This document shows positions 56,147-64,000 of a DNA stretch of 64,000 bases, piece after piece. Origin of the DNA: Streptomyces sp. NWU339 (GTDB lineage: Bacteria; Actinomycetota; Actinomycetes; Streptomycetales; Streptomycetaceae); assembly GCF_003143855.1 (NCBI RefSeq), contig NZ_QFRK01000004.1, forward strand, positions 220,484-284,483. Direction: 5' to 3'. The position numbers were made by a program, and so were the translations under genes. Below the pieces are notes generated by a model. That model saw only the letters and a program-made list of their open reading frames with translations, made no database searches and was not told the origin of the DNA. Positions within the stretch are counted from its first letter, which is position 1. Each line of letters begins with the position of its first letter.

Positions 56147-57322
56147 ATGAAAGCAGCGGTATATGAAGGACCGCGAACGGTCACGGTGAAGGACGTACCG
56201 GACGCGAAGATCGAACACCCCTGCGACATCATCGTCAAGATCACCGCCACCAACATCTGCGGTTCGGACCTGCACATGTACGAGGGCCGCACCTCGTTCG
56301 AGTCCGGCCGCACCCTGGGACACGAGAACATGGGCCAGGTCGTGGAGGTCGGCTCGGCCGTCCGCAAGGTCCAGGTCGGCGAGTATGTGGTCCTGCCCTT
56401 CAACATCGCCTGCGGCTTCTGCAAGCAGTGCGAGCGGGGTCTGACCAACTACTGCCTGACCATGCAGCCGGAACCGGCCCTCGCCGGAGCCGCCTACGGA
56501 TTCGCCGACATGGGCTCCTACCAGGGCGGCCAGGCGGAGCTGCTGCGCGTGCCCTACGGCGACTTCAACGCGCTGCGTCTGGGCGAGGACGCCGCCGACC
56601 GGCAGACCGACTACGTGATGCTCGCCGACATCTTCCCCACTGGGTATCACGCCACCGAGATGGCCGGCGTCAAACCGGGCGACCAGACGATCGTCTTCGG
56701 GGCCGGTCCCGTCGGGCTGATGGCGACCTACTCGGCCCTCCTCAAGGGCGCCGGCCGCGTCTGGGTGGCCGACCACCAGCCCGACCGGCTGCGCAAGGCG
56801 GAGGAGATCGGGGCCATCCCGATCAACACCGCCGAGCAGAAGCCGGCGGAGGTCGTCAAGGAGGCCACCCTCGGTCTGGGCGCCGACAACGGCTGTGAAT
56901 GCGTCGGCTACCAGGCGCACGACCCCGAGGGACACGAGGACGCCAGCCTCACGCTCAACGGCCTGATCGACTCGGTCAGGTTCACGGGCGACATCGGCGT
57001 GGTGGGCGTGTTTCTGCCCCAGGACCCCGGCGGCGCGGAGGCCCAGGGGGAACTGGAGGCGCAGGGCAAGGTCCCGATCGACTTCGGCATGATGTGGTTC
57101 AAGGGCCAGCGCATGGGCACCGGGCAGGCGCCGGTGAAGAAGTACAACCGGGCGCTGCGGGACCTGATCGCCGGCGAGAAGGCGAAGCCGAGCTTCGTCG
57201 TCTCCCACGAGCTCAGCCTGGACGAGGCCCCCACCGCCTACGAGCACTTCGACGCCCGTGACGAGGGCTGGACCAAGGTGGTCCTGCATCCCGACGGACA
57301 CGGGAACGGCCACAAGCGGTGA
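56147..57322 (+). CDS. Zinc-dependent alcohol/formaldehyde dehydrogenase
   Basis: The ATG at 56147 follows GAGGGAAG and gives 391 residues. It is a medium-chain dehydrogenase with catalytic zinc ligands Cys38 (ICGSDLHMYEG) and His59-Glu60 (GHEN). The structural zinc site is CGFCKQCERGLTNYC (Cys89, 92, 95, 103). The nucleotide site is VFGAGPVGLMATY. The AGVKPGD and long insert are like glutathione-independent formaldehyde dehydrogenases. A homologous gene lies 2.5 kb downstream. A SRPBCC gene is between them. Physiological substrate not certain. Confidence 0.88.
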   Translation: MKAAVYEGPRTVTVKDVPDAKIEHPCDIIVKITATNICGSDLHMYEGRTSFESGRTLGHENMGQVVEVGSAVRKVQVGEYVVLPFNIACGFCKQCERGLTNYCLTMQPEPALAGAAYGFADMGSYQGGQAELLRVPYGDFNALRLGEDAADRQTDYVMLADIFPTGYHATEMAGVKPGDQTIVFGAGPVGLMATYSALLKGAGRVWVADHQPDRLRKAEEIGAIPINTAEQKPAEVVKEATLGLGADNGCECVGYQAHDPEGHEDASLTLNGLIDSVRFTGDIGVVGVFLPQDPGGAEAQGELEAQGKVPIDFGMMWFKGQRMGTGQAPVKKYNRALRDLIAGEKAKPSFVVSHELSLDEAPTAYEHFDARDEGWTKVVLHPDGHGNGHKR

Positions 57323-57770
57323 GGGACCCGAGGGCCGCCGTCCGCCTTGCTCCCCCGGACCGGTCCGGCCGGCGGGCGGCGATCGGCCCTGGCTTCGGCC
57401 GGGGTTGGACGGGCAGTTGTCGCCTGAGCCCCGGTCGGACCTGAACCAGCGGCGATCGGCCGCGTCCGGCCCGGTAGGACGGATGGCGGACCCCCGCCCG
57501 CCCAGCTTGACGGGCGCGTACTCGACAGGCCGGGTCTGAACCCGCTCCTGAAGTCAAAGCCATGGATTCGCCGGTGATAACACCCGTCAAGCCCCTGGCG
57601 CGCGTCACGTCCACGCCGCGACCGGACGGCTGCGCCGGTTCGGGTGACGGGAGTTGAGGATTGAATGCGGGCCAAGCGGAAACTCCGGAATTGTCTGCTA
57701 TGCGCGCTTCGCCTTCTCGCTCGAGTGACCCGACGCCTTCCGTTCACCTCACCGCACGTGGGGAGCACCC
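57323..57770. other. Intergenic region before the SRPBCC-dehydrogenase pair
   Basis: About 450 bases without a gene. The first 65 bases can form a GC-rich imperfect hairpin (GGCCGCCGTCCGCC with GGCGGGCGGC) that may be a terminator. The A/T-richer stretch 57540-57710 probably holds the promoter of the gene at 57771. I could not settle on -35/-10 elements. Confidence 0.35.
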
Positions 57771-58709
57771 ATGAAGACAGACACCCGCTCCACCTCCCGC
57801 CTCCGGCACGATCCGCTCGTACGTGGCCTCGGCTGGGCCAGCGCGCTCCTGGGTGTGCCCCAGGTCGCCGCCCCGGCGGGCTTCGCCCGGGCCCTGGGCG
57901 TGGACGACACCTCCCGGCACCGCTCGGCCACGACCGCCGTCGGTGTGCGCGAGCTGGCGGCGGCGACCGGGCTGCTGGGGCGGCCCCATCCCGCCTGGCT
58001 CTGGGGCCGCGTCGGCGGCGACCTCATGGATCTGACGATGCTGGCCCGGGCCCTGAGGAACCACAACGGTCGCGGCCTCGGCCGCACCGTTGCCGCGACC
58101 GCCGCGGTCACCGCCATCACGGCCACGGACGTCTACGCGGCCGTGACCCGCACCCGTAGGAGCACCCCCATGGAACTGACCGCGGCCACCACCGTCACCC
58201 AACCTCCGGACGAGGCCTACGCCCTCTGGAGCGACCTGGAGCGACTGCCGGACTTCATGGCGCACCTGGACGAGGTGCGCGTCACCGGCCCGCGCACCAC
58301 CCACTGGCGGGCCGGCGCGCCGTTCGGCAAGGCGGTCGAATGGGACGCCGAGACCACTCAGGACGTCCCCGGCCAGCTGATCGCCTGGCGGTCGGTGGAC
58401 GGTGCCGACATCGGCAACTCCGGCGAGGTCCGCTTCGTGCCTGCCCCCGGCGACCGGGGCACGGAGATCCGGGTGACCCTGCGCTACGACCTGCCCGGCG
58501 GGGCGCTGGGCGAGGCCGCGGCGCGCTACTTCGGCGAGGAACCGCACCAGCAGCTGGACGACGACCTGCGCCGCTTCAAGCAGATCGCGGAGACCGGTGA
58601 GGTCGTCCGCTCCGAAGGCGCACCCGGCGGCAAGCGGGCCCGCGGGGAGTTCCCGCAGCACCCGGCCCGACCGCTGACCGAGGACGAACTGAAGGAGGCC
58701 CTGGCATGA
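57771..58709 (+). CDS. SRPBCC (START-like) protein with N-terminal membrane part
   Basis: The 312-residue protein starts with hydrophobic segments (GLGWASALLGVPQVAAPAGF, VGVRELAAATGLLGRPHPAW, VAATAAVTAITATDVYAAVT). The SRPBCC/polyketide-cyclase-like domain runs from about 144 (MELTAATTVTQPPDEAYALW) through FMAHLDEVRVTGPRTTHWRA and VTLRYDLPGGALGEAAARYF. These domains bind hydrophobic ligands. The stop overlaps the ATG of the next dehydrogenase gene (ATGA), so the two proteins are probably made together. A role as a ligand or substrate carrier for the enzyme is inference. Confidence 0.75.
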   Translation: MKTDTRSTSRLRHDPLVRGLGWASALLGVPQVAAPAGFARALGVDDTSRHRSATTAVGVRELAAATGLLGRPHPAWLWGRVGGDLMDLTMLARALRNHNGRGLGRTVAATAAVTAITATDVYAAVTRTRRSTPMELTAATTVTQPPDEAYALWSDLERLPDFMAHLDEVRVTGPRTTHWRAGAPFGKAVEWDAETTQDVPGQLIAWRSVDGADIGNSGEVRFVPAPGDRGTEIRVTLRYDLPGGALGEAAARYFGEEPHQQLDDDLRRFKQIAETGEVVRSEGAPGGKRARGEFPQHPARPLTEDELKEALA

Positions 58710-59881
58710 AGGCGAACTGTTGGACGGGACGCAACTCGGTCGAGGTGCAGGACGTCCCCGAACCGTCGATCCTGAACAGCCGCGACGCCATCGTGAAGAT
58801 CACCTCGACGGCGATCTGCGGCTCCGACCTCCACCTGGTCGACGGCTACGTCCCCACCATGGAAAAGGGCGACATTCTGGGCCACGAGTTCATGGGAGAG
58901 GTCGTCGAGGTCGGCCCCGGCATCAGCGATGACAAACTGCGCGTCGGCGACCGGGTCGTCGTGCCCTTCCCGATCGCCTGCGGCGCCTGCGGGGCGTGCC
59001 GCGCGGAGCTGTACTCGTGCTGCGAGAACAGCAACCCCAACGCCGGCATCTCGGAGAAGCTCTTCGGCCACCCCACCGCCGGCATCTACGGCTACTCCCA
59101 CCTCACCGGCGGCTTCGCCGGCGGCCAGGCCGAGTACGCCCGCGTGGTGCTCGCCGACGCCAACGCCCTCAAAATCGAGTCGGACCTCAGCGACGAGCAG
59201 GTGCTGTTCCTGTCCGACATCCTGCCGACCGGGTACATGGGCGCCGAGATGTGCGACATCCAGGAAGGTGACGTCGTCGCCGTCTGGGGCGCCGGGCCGG
59301 TCGGCCAGTTCGCCATGGACAGCGCCCGGGTCCTGGGCGCGGAGAAGGTCATCGCGATCGACAAGGAGAACTACCGGCTCGACATGGCCGCCGCCCAGGG
59401 CTACACCACCATCGACTTCGAGGACGTGGACGTACGGTCGGCGCTGCTGAAACTCACCGGCGGCCGGGGCCCCGACAAGTGCATCGACGCGGTCGGGCTG
59501 GAGGCCACACACGGTGCCTCCCACGTCCACCTCTACGACCGGGCCAAGCAGGCGGTCCGCTCCGAGACCGACCGGCCGCACGCGCTGCGCCAGGCCATCC
59601 TGTCCTGCCGGAGCGGCGGCGTGGTGTCGGTCATCGGCGTCTACGGCGGGCTGATCGACAAGTTCCCGGCGGGTGCCTGGATGAACAGGTCCCTGACCCT
59701 GCGCACCGGGCAGTGCCATGTGCAGAAGTACATGAAGCCGCTGCTGGGTCTGATCGAGCAGGGCAAGATCGACCCCACCAGGGTCATCACCCACCGGCTG
59801 CCCCTGAGCGAGGCAGTGACCGGCTACGACCTGTTCAAGAACAAGAAGGACCGCTGCGAGAAGGTCGTCCTCACGCCGTGA
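58706..59881 (+). CDS. Zinc-dependent alcohol dehydrogenase (formaldehyde-dehydrogenase-like)
   Basis: The ATG at 58706 overlaps the SRPBCC stop and gives 391 residues. Catalytic zinc ligands are Cys38 (ICGSDLHLVDG) and His60-Glu61 (GHEF). The structural zinc site is CGACGACRAELYSCC (Cys92, 95, 98, 106). The cofactor motif is VAVWGAGPVGQFAMDSARVL. It is of the same family as 56147-57322 but clearly not a recent duplicate. The ATGA overlap is strong evidence for a joint operon with the ligand-binding protein. The usual substrate is not known; formaldehyde or an aldehyde made in stress is likely. Confidence 0.88.
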   Translation: MKANCWTGRNSVEVQDVPEPSILNSRDAIVKITSTAICGSDLHLVDGYVPTMEKGDILGHEFMGEVVEVGPGISDDKLRVGDRVVVPFPIACGACGACRAELYSCCENSNPNAGISEKLFGHPTAGIYGYSHLTGGFAGGQAEYARVVLADANALKIESDLSDEQVLFLSDILPTGYMGAEMCDIQEGDVVAVWGAGPVGQFAMDSARVLGAEKVIAIDKENYRLDMAAAQGYTTIDFEDVDVRSALLKLTGGRGPDKCIDAVGLEATHGASHVHLYDRAKQAVRSETDRPHALRQAILSCRSGGVVSVIGVYGGLIDKFPAGAWMNRSLTLRTGQCHVQKYMKPLLGLIEQGKIDPTRVITHRLPLSEAVTGYDLFKNKKDRCEKVVLTP

Positions 59882-59976
59882 GGGCCGCGCGGAACCGTCA
59901 GCGGTGCGCTGGGCGCCGGCTGGGAGGACGACCGTGTGGTGGGTCGGGCCGCCTCCGGGGTCCGTCAGGGGGAGGG

Positions 59977-61731
59977 TCAGCGCCAGGACACGGACCGGCC
60001 CGCCACCGGCCGACGCCCCTCGGGGCCAGCGGTGCGAACCAGGTTGCCCGTCTGCTCCCGGTGCTCGTGCACGAGGCGGATCGCCATGGCACCCTCACCG
60101 GCCGCCGAGGCCACCCGTTTGACCGAGCCGCTTCTGACGTCGCCGGCGGCGAAGACCCCGGGAAGGGTGGTCTCCAGCAGCAAAGGACCACGGCCGAGCG
60201 AGGCCCACCGGGTCGCGTCGGCCGCCGCCTGGGCGTCGGCGCCGGTGAGGACGAAGCCCTTCTCGTCCAGGGCCAGCACGCCCCTGAGCCATTCCGTGCG
60301 CGGCCGGGCCCCGATGAACACGAACAGCGCCGCGGCCCGCAGCTCACGGCGCTCACTGCTTGCGTTGTCCTCCACGATCAGCGACTCCAGCTTCTCCTCC
60401 CCGGAGACGCCCCGGACTTCGGTGTGGAGCAGTACCTCGATCTTCGGGTGCCGTTCCACCTGGTCCACCAGGTAGCGTGACATGTCCGCGTTGAGGTCAC
60501 CGCCCCGGACGAGGAGGTGGACCCTGGACGCGTGGTTCGCGAGGAACAGCGCCGCCTGCCCGGCGGAGTTCCCGCCGCCGACCACGGCGACCGGGTCCGC
60601 CTGGCAGAGACTGGCCTCGTGGACCGTCGCCGCGTAGTAGACGCTGATACCCTCCAGGCGGTCGATGCCGGGCACCTCGAGCCTGCGGTACCACACGCCC
60701 GAGGCGAGCACCACGGAGCCCGCCCGGGCCCGGGACCCGTCTGTGAAGGTGACTACGTACTCGTCGTCCTGCGGGGTGAGCCCGCTGACCTGGGCCGGCA
60801 CCATGAGGCGGGCGCCGAACTTGTGGGCCTGGAGCACCGCGCGTTCGATGAGCTCGCCCCCGGAGATGCCCGACGGGAAGCCAAGGTAGTTCTCGATTCG
60901 AGACGAGGTACCGGCCTGGCCTCCGGTGGCCACGGCGTCGACGGTGACCGTGGTGAGGCCGTCGGAGGCACCGTACACGGCGGCGGCGAGTCCCGCGGGG
61001 CCCGCACCGATCACCATGACGTCGTACCGCCCGGCCTCCGGCGAGGGGGCGGGCAGCCCGATGAGCCGGGCGAGTTCGGCGTTGCTCGGATTGCGCAGCA
61101 CCCGCTCGCCCTTCCAGAGGACTACCGGAGTCTCCTCGGGACGGATGGCGAACCGACGCAGCAGCGCCTCCGCCTCCTTGTCCTTCTCCAGATCCACCCA
61201 GCGGTGGGGCAGCCGGTTGCGGGCGGCGAACTCACGCAGCCGCAGCGTGTCCGGTGAATAACACGACCCCAGGATCCGGAAGCCGGCGCCGAGGCCGATG
61301 AGCAGATACCTGCGGCCCAGGTAAGCGCGGAGGATCAGGTCGCCGAGGACGGGGTCGCGGCCGACCAGGGCGCGTTGCCGCTCCACCGGTACGGCCAGGA
61401 TCTCGCCCGCCCCGCGCGCCACGGCGGTGTCGAACGCCGCCTGGCCCTCCAGCAGCCCGAGTTCACCCAGGAACCTGCCGGGTCCGTGCACCGCCACCGT
61501 GCGCTCGTCGGGCCCGCCGTGGTCGTGGAGGATCTCGACGGTCCCGCTGAGGATCGCGAGGAACTCCCGGAACGGCTCGCCCTCCTGGTACAGCACCTCG
61601 CCCTCGGCGGTCCTGCGGCGCTCACCGTGCGCGGTCAGGTGCTGGAGCTGCTCCGGTGTCAGGCGCGGGAACGCCCCGTACCGGTCCGGTGTCTCGCGGA
61701 CCGCACCATGCTTGTGCTCGGCCGTGTTCAT
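59977..61731 (-). CDS. Thioredoxin-reductase-like FAD enzyme with cyclic-nucleotide-binding domain
   Basis: The ATG at 61731 gives 584 residues. Residues about 15-130 form a cNMP-binding domain (EVLYQEGEPFREFLAILSGT, GRFLGELGLLEGQAAFDTAV). A glutaredoxin/thioredoxin-like part at about 145-220 has CYSPDTLRLREFAARNRLPH then RWVDLEKD and ETPVVLWKG. The rest is like thioredoxin reductase: FAD site VIGAGPAGLAAAVYG (about 238), NADPH site VAVVGGGNSAGQAALFLANH (about 380) and FAAGDVRSGSVKRVASAAGE. The CxxC redox pair of TrxR is missing; YYAATVHEASLC takes its place at about 364. Oxidation chemistry must differ from normal TrxR. It overlaps the zinc-finger gene by one base. Confidence 0.85.
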   Translation of the reverse strand: MNTAEHKHGAVRETPDRYGAFPRLTPEQLQHLTAHGERRRTAEGEVLYQEGEPFREFLAILSGTVEILHDHGGPDERTVAVHGPGRFLGELGLLEGQAAFDTAVARGAGEILAVPVERQRALVGRDPVLGDLILRAYLGRRYLLIGLGAGFRILGSCYSPDTLRLREFAARNRLPHRWVDLEKDKEAEALLRRFAIRPEETPVVLWKGERVLRNPSNAELARLIGLPAPSPEAGRYDVMVIGAGPAGLAAAVYGASDGLTTVTVDAVATGGQAGTSSRIENYLGFPSGISGGELIERAVLQAHKFGARLMVPAQVSGLTPQDDEYVVTFTDGSRARAGSVVLASGVWYRRLEVPGIDRLEGISVYYAATVHEASLCQADPVAVVGGGNSAGQAALFLANHASRVHLLVRGGDLNADMSRYLVDQVERHPKIEVLLHTEVRGVSGEEKLESLIVEDNASSERRELRAAALFVFIGARPRTEWLRGVLALDEKGFVLTGADAQAAADATRWASLGRGPLLLETTLPGVFAAGDVRSGSVKRVASAAGEGAMAIRLVHEHREQTGNLVRTAGPEGRRPVAGRSVSWR

Positions 61732-61994
61732 CAGACCAGGACCTCGTGGACGTAGCACCAGCGCCAGTCCTCTCCCGGCTGGAAGGACTGCACGACGGGG
61801 TGACCGGCGCTGCCCGCGTGCCGCCTGGCGTGCTTGAGGGGCGAGGAGTCGCAGCAGCCGACGTGCCCGCAGGTGAGGCAGAGCCGCAGGTGCACCCACG
61901 GGGAATGCTCCATGAGGCACTCCTCGCAGCCCTCCGGGGTACGCGGCGTCACTGGGCGCACCATTGCCAGGTGCGGGTCGGGAATCGTGGCCAT
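61731..61994 (-). CDS. UBP-type zinc-finger protein
   Basis: The ATG at 61994 follows GGAAGGAGAA and gives 87 residues. CEECL, LCLTCGHVGCCDSSPLKHAR and HARRHAGSAGHPVVQSFQPG are the Cys/His ligands and the H..H pattern of the UBP (ubiquitin-hydrolase-type) zinc finger. It ends YVHEVLV. In actinobacteria these small proteins often stand next to the cNMP-binding thioredoxin-reductase-like enzyme, as here. The stop shares one base with the next start. Bacteria of this group lack ubiquitin, so the ligand is unknown. Confidence 0.85.
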   Translation of the reverse strand: MATIPDPHLAMVRPVTPRTPEGCEECLMEHSPWVHLRLCLTCGHVGCCDSSPLKHARRHAGSAGHPVVQSFQPGEDWRWCYVHEVLV

Positions 61995-62023
61995 GAGGGT
62001 TCTCCTTCCGTGAATGGGACTGC

Positions 62024-62165
62024 TCAGCCGCGGCCCGCGATGGTCTCCTCCGCTCCCGTGTCGAACAGGACCAGGGTCGGCACGGCCGTGACCTGGAACC
62101 GCTGCGCGAGCGCCGGCGACCGGTCGATGTCGACCTTGAGCGCGTCGGCGAGCTGGTGTTCGGGG
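62024..62165 (-). pseudogene. C-terminal remnant of a thioredoxin gene
   Basis: The minus strand reads CPEHQLADALKVDIDRSPAL, then AQRFQVTAVPTLVLFDTGAE, ETIAGRG and a stop. That is the second half of a thioredoxin, with the conserved VTAVPTLVLF and cis-Pro. The WCGPC active site is gone, and the frame is closed upstream by a TGA. It resembles the corresponding part of the intact protein at 62846-63304 ([15 protein letters not shown]), so it may be a second, deleted copy. Confidence 0.7.
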
Positions 62166-62269
62166 CACCGAGTTCAGCTCGGTCTTGGCCTTTTCCGCAG
62201 CCTCGGACTTTTCTTGCGCACCGTGGCGCACCCTCGTTCCTGGTCGGCGGTTCGGGTGCCGCCGAGCGG

Positions 62270-62452
62270 CTACGGCAGTACGAAGGCCGGCGAGTTCGGC
62301 AGACCGGATCTGAGGTGGTCCCACTCGCCTTCGCTGACGTGGCGTTCCAGAGCCTCCAGCACGGTGTGCACGACTCGTTCGATGCCGCCGTCGACCGCGT
62401 AGGGAAAGTCCTCCCGGGCGCGCTGGAGGAATTCCTCGCCGCTCAGCTTCAC
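62270..62452 (-). CDS. Truncated DUF2267 protein
   Basis: The 60-residue frame reads VKLSGEEFLQRAREDFPYAV, GGIERVVHTVLEALERHVSE and GEWDHLRSGLPNSPAFVLP. The repeat VLEALxxHVSEGEWDHLRSGLP is typical of DUF2267. Family members have about 120-140 residues with two such repeats; this one stops after the first. It may be a shortened but expressed protein or a decaying gene. Its neighbours on both sides are gene fragments, which favours decay. Confidence 0.55.
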   Translation of the reverse strand: MKLSGEEFLQRAREDFPYAVDGGIERVVHTVLEALERHVSEGEWDHLRSGLPNSPAFVLP

Positions 62453-62630
62453 TGGTGTCTCGGACGGCTTCCATCCGTCGCAGTAGACGCCGCGGATCAG
62501 GGTCGGAAGCTGCCGCCCCGAAGTGCGCGGCCCCGTCGACGGACGTGGGTTCGCGGCAGTACCGCCTTCTTCGCCCGGCGCGGCGGACTGGCCGGGCGAA
62601 GGTGCCTGTTTCCGTGGAGGCGGTCATGGT

Positions 62631-62840
62631 TCACACCTCGATCGCCGAGCCGACGGCGGTATGGCCGAGGTGTTCGTGGACGTGATGGACGGCCATCGCT
62701 CCCTCGCCGACCGCGGAGGCGACCCGCTTCGCGGAGCCGCGGCGGACGTCGCCCGCCGCGAAGACCCCGGGCAGTCCGGTCCCGAGGGACGTGCAGTTCC
62801 GTACTGCGGTTTCGTAGGGCTTCCGCGGTGGCCGGTCCAT
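62631..62840 (-). pseudogene. Truncated reductase C-terminus with its own start
   Basis: The 69-codon frame opens at ATG 62840 with GGAGGGTGA 6-7 bases upstream. From residue about 18 it reads LGTGLPGVFAAGDVRRGSAK, then RVASAVGEGAMAVHHVHEHL. This matches the end of the product at 59977-61731 (LPGVFAAGDVRSGSVKRVAS). Only the last about 45 residues of a reductase remain, joined to a short unrelated start. It follows the thioredoxin gene by five bases. The fragment would have no FAD or NADPH site. Confidence 0.7.
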
Positions 62841-62845
62841 CGTGT

Positions 62846-63304
62846 TCACCCTCCTGCAGTGGTTTGCCGGCTCGCCATCGCCTGCTCGACCCACGAGCGC
62901 AGGACGTGCGCGGGTGCCGCCCCGGCCTGCCGGGCGACCGTCTCGCCCTGGTCCAGGACGAGCAGGGTCGGCACCGCCTGCACCTCGAACCGCCGGCTGA
63001 GCCGCGGGTTCTTGTCGACGTCGACCTTGACGAGCTTGATCCGTCCGGCGAGGTCGCGGGCGACCTGTTCGAGGGCGGGGCTGACCATGCGGCAGGGGCC
63101 GCACCAGGTGGCCCAGAGGTCGACGACGACGGGCTGGGCGGCGTTGTCGGCGACCTCTGCGAAGTCGTCGTCGCCCGCGTCGACGATCCAGGGCAGGGAC
63201 TGCTTGCAGTGGCCGCATTGGGGGCGGCCCTCGGCGGCCACGGGAATCCGGTTGCCGCGCCCGCACTTCGGGCAGGTCACCGTCGTCGTCCGGGTGGTGT
63301 TCAC
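62846..63304 (-). CDS. Thioredoxin with N-terminal zinc motif (TrxC type)
   Basis: The 152-residue protein starts at a GTG that overlaps the chaperone gene stop (GTGA). It has CPKC (residues 11-14) and CGHC (30-33), the zinc site of thioredoxin 2. The fold then shows [20 protein letters not shown] with the active site WCGPC at 67-71 and [16 protein letters not shown]. It reduces disulfides and is often induced by oxidative or heat stress. Coupling to a ClpB-like chaperone gene supports a role in stress. The reductase that would serve it may be the one at 59977-61731, but that lacks the usual CxxC. Confidence 0.92.
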   Translation of the reverse strand: MNTTRTTTVTCPKCGRGNRIPVAAEGRPQCGHCKQSLPWIVDAGDDDFAEVADNAAQPVVVDLWATWCGPCRMVSPALEQVARDLAGRIKLVKVDVDKNPRLSRRFEVQAVPTLLVLDQGETVARQAGAAPAHVLRSWVEQAMASRQTTAGG

Positions 63305-64000
63305 GCCGCCCTCGCTTCCCGGGCCCCCTCCTGCTGGTCGTAGGTGACCACCAGCTCTCCGTGCTCGGCGTCGACGCGGACCGTCGCGCCGTCCTGGACG
63401 TCGCCGCGCAGCAGCGCGCGCCCGACCAGTGTCTCGACCTCGTGGGAGATGTAGCGCCGCAGCGGACGGGCCCCGTACACCGGGTCGTAGCCCTGGTGGG
63501 CGATCAACTCGCGTGCTGCATCGGTGAGTTCGACGGTGATGCGGCGTTCGGCGACCCGCTGCCGCAGCTCGTCGAACTGCAGCTCCACGATCCGCTCGAT
63601 CTGGCGCTCACCGAGCGGTTTGAACAGCACGATGTCGTCGACGCGGTTGAGGAACTCCGGGCGGAAGTGCCCGCGCAGCTCGCCCATCACCAGGGCGCGG
63701 GCGTCCGGCTTGATCTCACCCTCGGCGGTGGCGCCGTCGAGGAGGTGCTCGGAGCCGATGTTGGACGTCATGATGATCACGGTGTTGCGGAAGTCGACGG
63801 TGTGGCCCTGAGCATCGGTGATGCGGCCGTCGTCGAGGATCTGCAGCAGGGTGTTGAAGACATCGGTGTGCGCCTTCTCGATCTCGTCGAACAGCACAAC
63901 CGAGTACGGCTTGCGGCGTACGGCCTCGGTGAGCTGGCCGCCTTCCTCGTAGCCGACGTATCCGGGCGGTGCGCCCATGAGCCGGCTGACGGTGTGCCGC
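63301..64000 (-). CDS. ClpB/ClpC-type AAA+ chaperone, C-terminal part
   Basis: The window edge cuts this gene. The visible 233 residues belong to the second AAA+ domain: [20 protein letters not shown], Walker [21 protein letters not shown], sensor [10 protein letters not shown] and the arginine finger area [18 protein letters not shown], then the D2 small domain with [20 protein letters not shown]. It disaggregates or unfolds proteins with ATP. The closest family is ClpB or ClpC; the N-terminus is needed to decide. Its stop overlaps the thioredoxin start (GTGA), so they form one operon. Confidence 0.9.
   Translation of the reverse strand, partial: RHTVSRLMGAPPGYVGYEEGGQLTEAVRRKPYSVVLFDEIEKAHTDVFNTLLQILDDGRITDAQGHTVDFRNTVIIMTSNIGSEHLLDGATAEGEIKPDARALVMGELRGHFRPEFLNRVDDIVLFKPLGERQIERIVELQFDELRQRVAERRITVELTDAARELIAHQGYDPVYGARPLRRYISHEVETLVGRALLRGDVQDGATVRVDAEHGELVVTYDQQEGAREARAA

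Noticed and set aside
57323..57390. A strong terminator after the first dehydrogenase
   Set aside because: The GC-rich inverted segments pair imperfectly; it is kept only as a possibility in the intergenic entry.
61731..62627. A 298-codon leftward frame that includes the zinc finger
   Set aside because: Only the last 87 codons look like protein. The upstream part crosses gene fragments read in other frames, and ATG 61994 has a good ribosome binding site.

Overview
The window is high-GC actinobacterial DNA with GTG starts, overlapping GTGA/ATGA gene junctions, a futalosine-type menaquinone gene set, a CspA-type cold-shock gene and Tad pilus genes. It looks like a Streptomyces chromosome. From memory, the order mqnA - cold-shock gene - acyl-CoA ligase - MaoC - mqnE - AsnC - ubiX - UbiA - UbiD matches the S. 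coelicolor core region near SCO4490-SCO4510. That is recall, not a search.

Layout. 0-0.6 kb: end of an IS3-type element and a DUF397 remnant. 0.67-4.2 kb (+): a type VII secretion (T7SS) toxin-like protein, two DUF4279 immunity-like genes (one fused to another domain) and a WXG100-like gene. 4.3-4.5 kb: a lone peptide with a double-glycine leader. 4.9-9.2 kb (-): a five-gene, translationally coupled T7SS cargo module. 9.3-16.0 kb (-): a complete-looking actinobacterial Tad/Flp pilus operon. 16.5-20.6 kb (+): lipoproteins and secreted proteins. 20.6-22.85 kb: duplicated and decaying DUF3592-like genes with fragments of neighbours. 22.8-26.3 kb (-): a second five-gene T7SS module in the same order as the first. 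26.4-31.6 kb: an Esx-like gene divergent from a 1554-residue EccC/EssC ATPase. 31.7-35.9 kb: two receptor Ser/Thr kinases.

36-51.3 kb is core metabolism: mqnA, cspA, a methyltransferase, an acyl-CoA ligase, a MaoC protein, a TetR regulator with an in-frame repeat insertion, a dicarboxylate symporter, mqnE, an AsnC regulator, ubiX, a rhomboid protease, the UbiA prenyltransferase and the UbiD decarboxylase. The genes for late menaquinone steps sit close together. Between the rhomboid and UbiA genes lie two type I-E-like CRISPR repeats exactly 61 bp apart.

51.5-56 kb holds a stand-alone condensation-type acyltransferase, a CDP-alcohol phosphatidyltransferase homologue, about 1 kb with no intact gene, and a membrane protein. 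56-64 kb is a redox and stress island: two zinc formaldehyde-dehydrogenase-like enzymes around a SRPBCC protein, then (-) a ClpB/ClpC chaperone, a TrxC-like thioredoxin, fragments of reductase, DUF2267 and thioredoxin genes, a UBP zinc finger, and a cyclic-nucleotide-binding thioredoxin-reductase-like enzyme.

The most unusual part is the first 31 kb. Three T7SS cargo loci share one N-terminal signal domain but have different C-termini. Two of them are paralogous five-gene cassettes flanking the Tad operon. The roughly 200-residue accessory proteins of the cassettes appear again as a domain fused to an immunity-like domain in the third locus. The secretion motor EccC sits at the edge of this region, while EccB, EccD, EccE and mycosin genes are not in the window.
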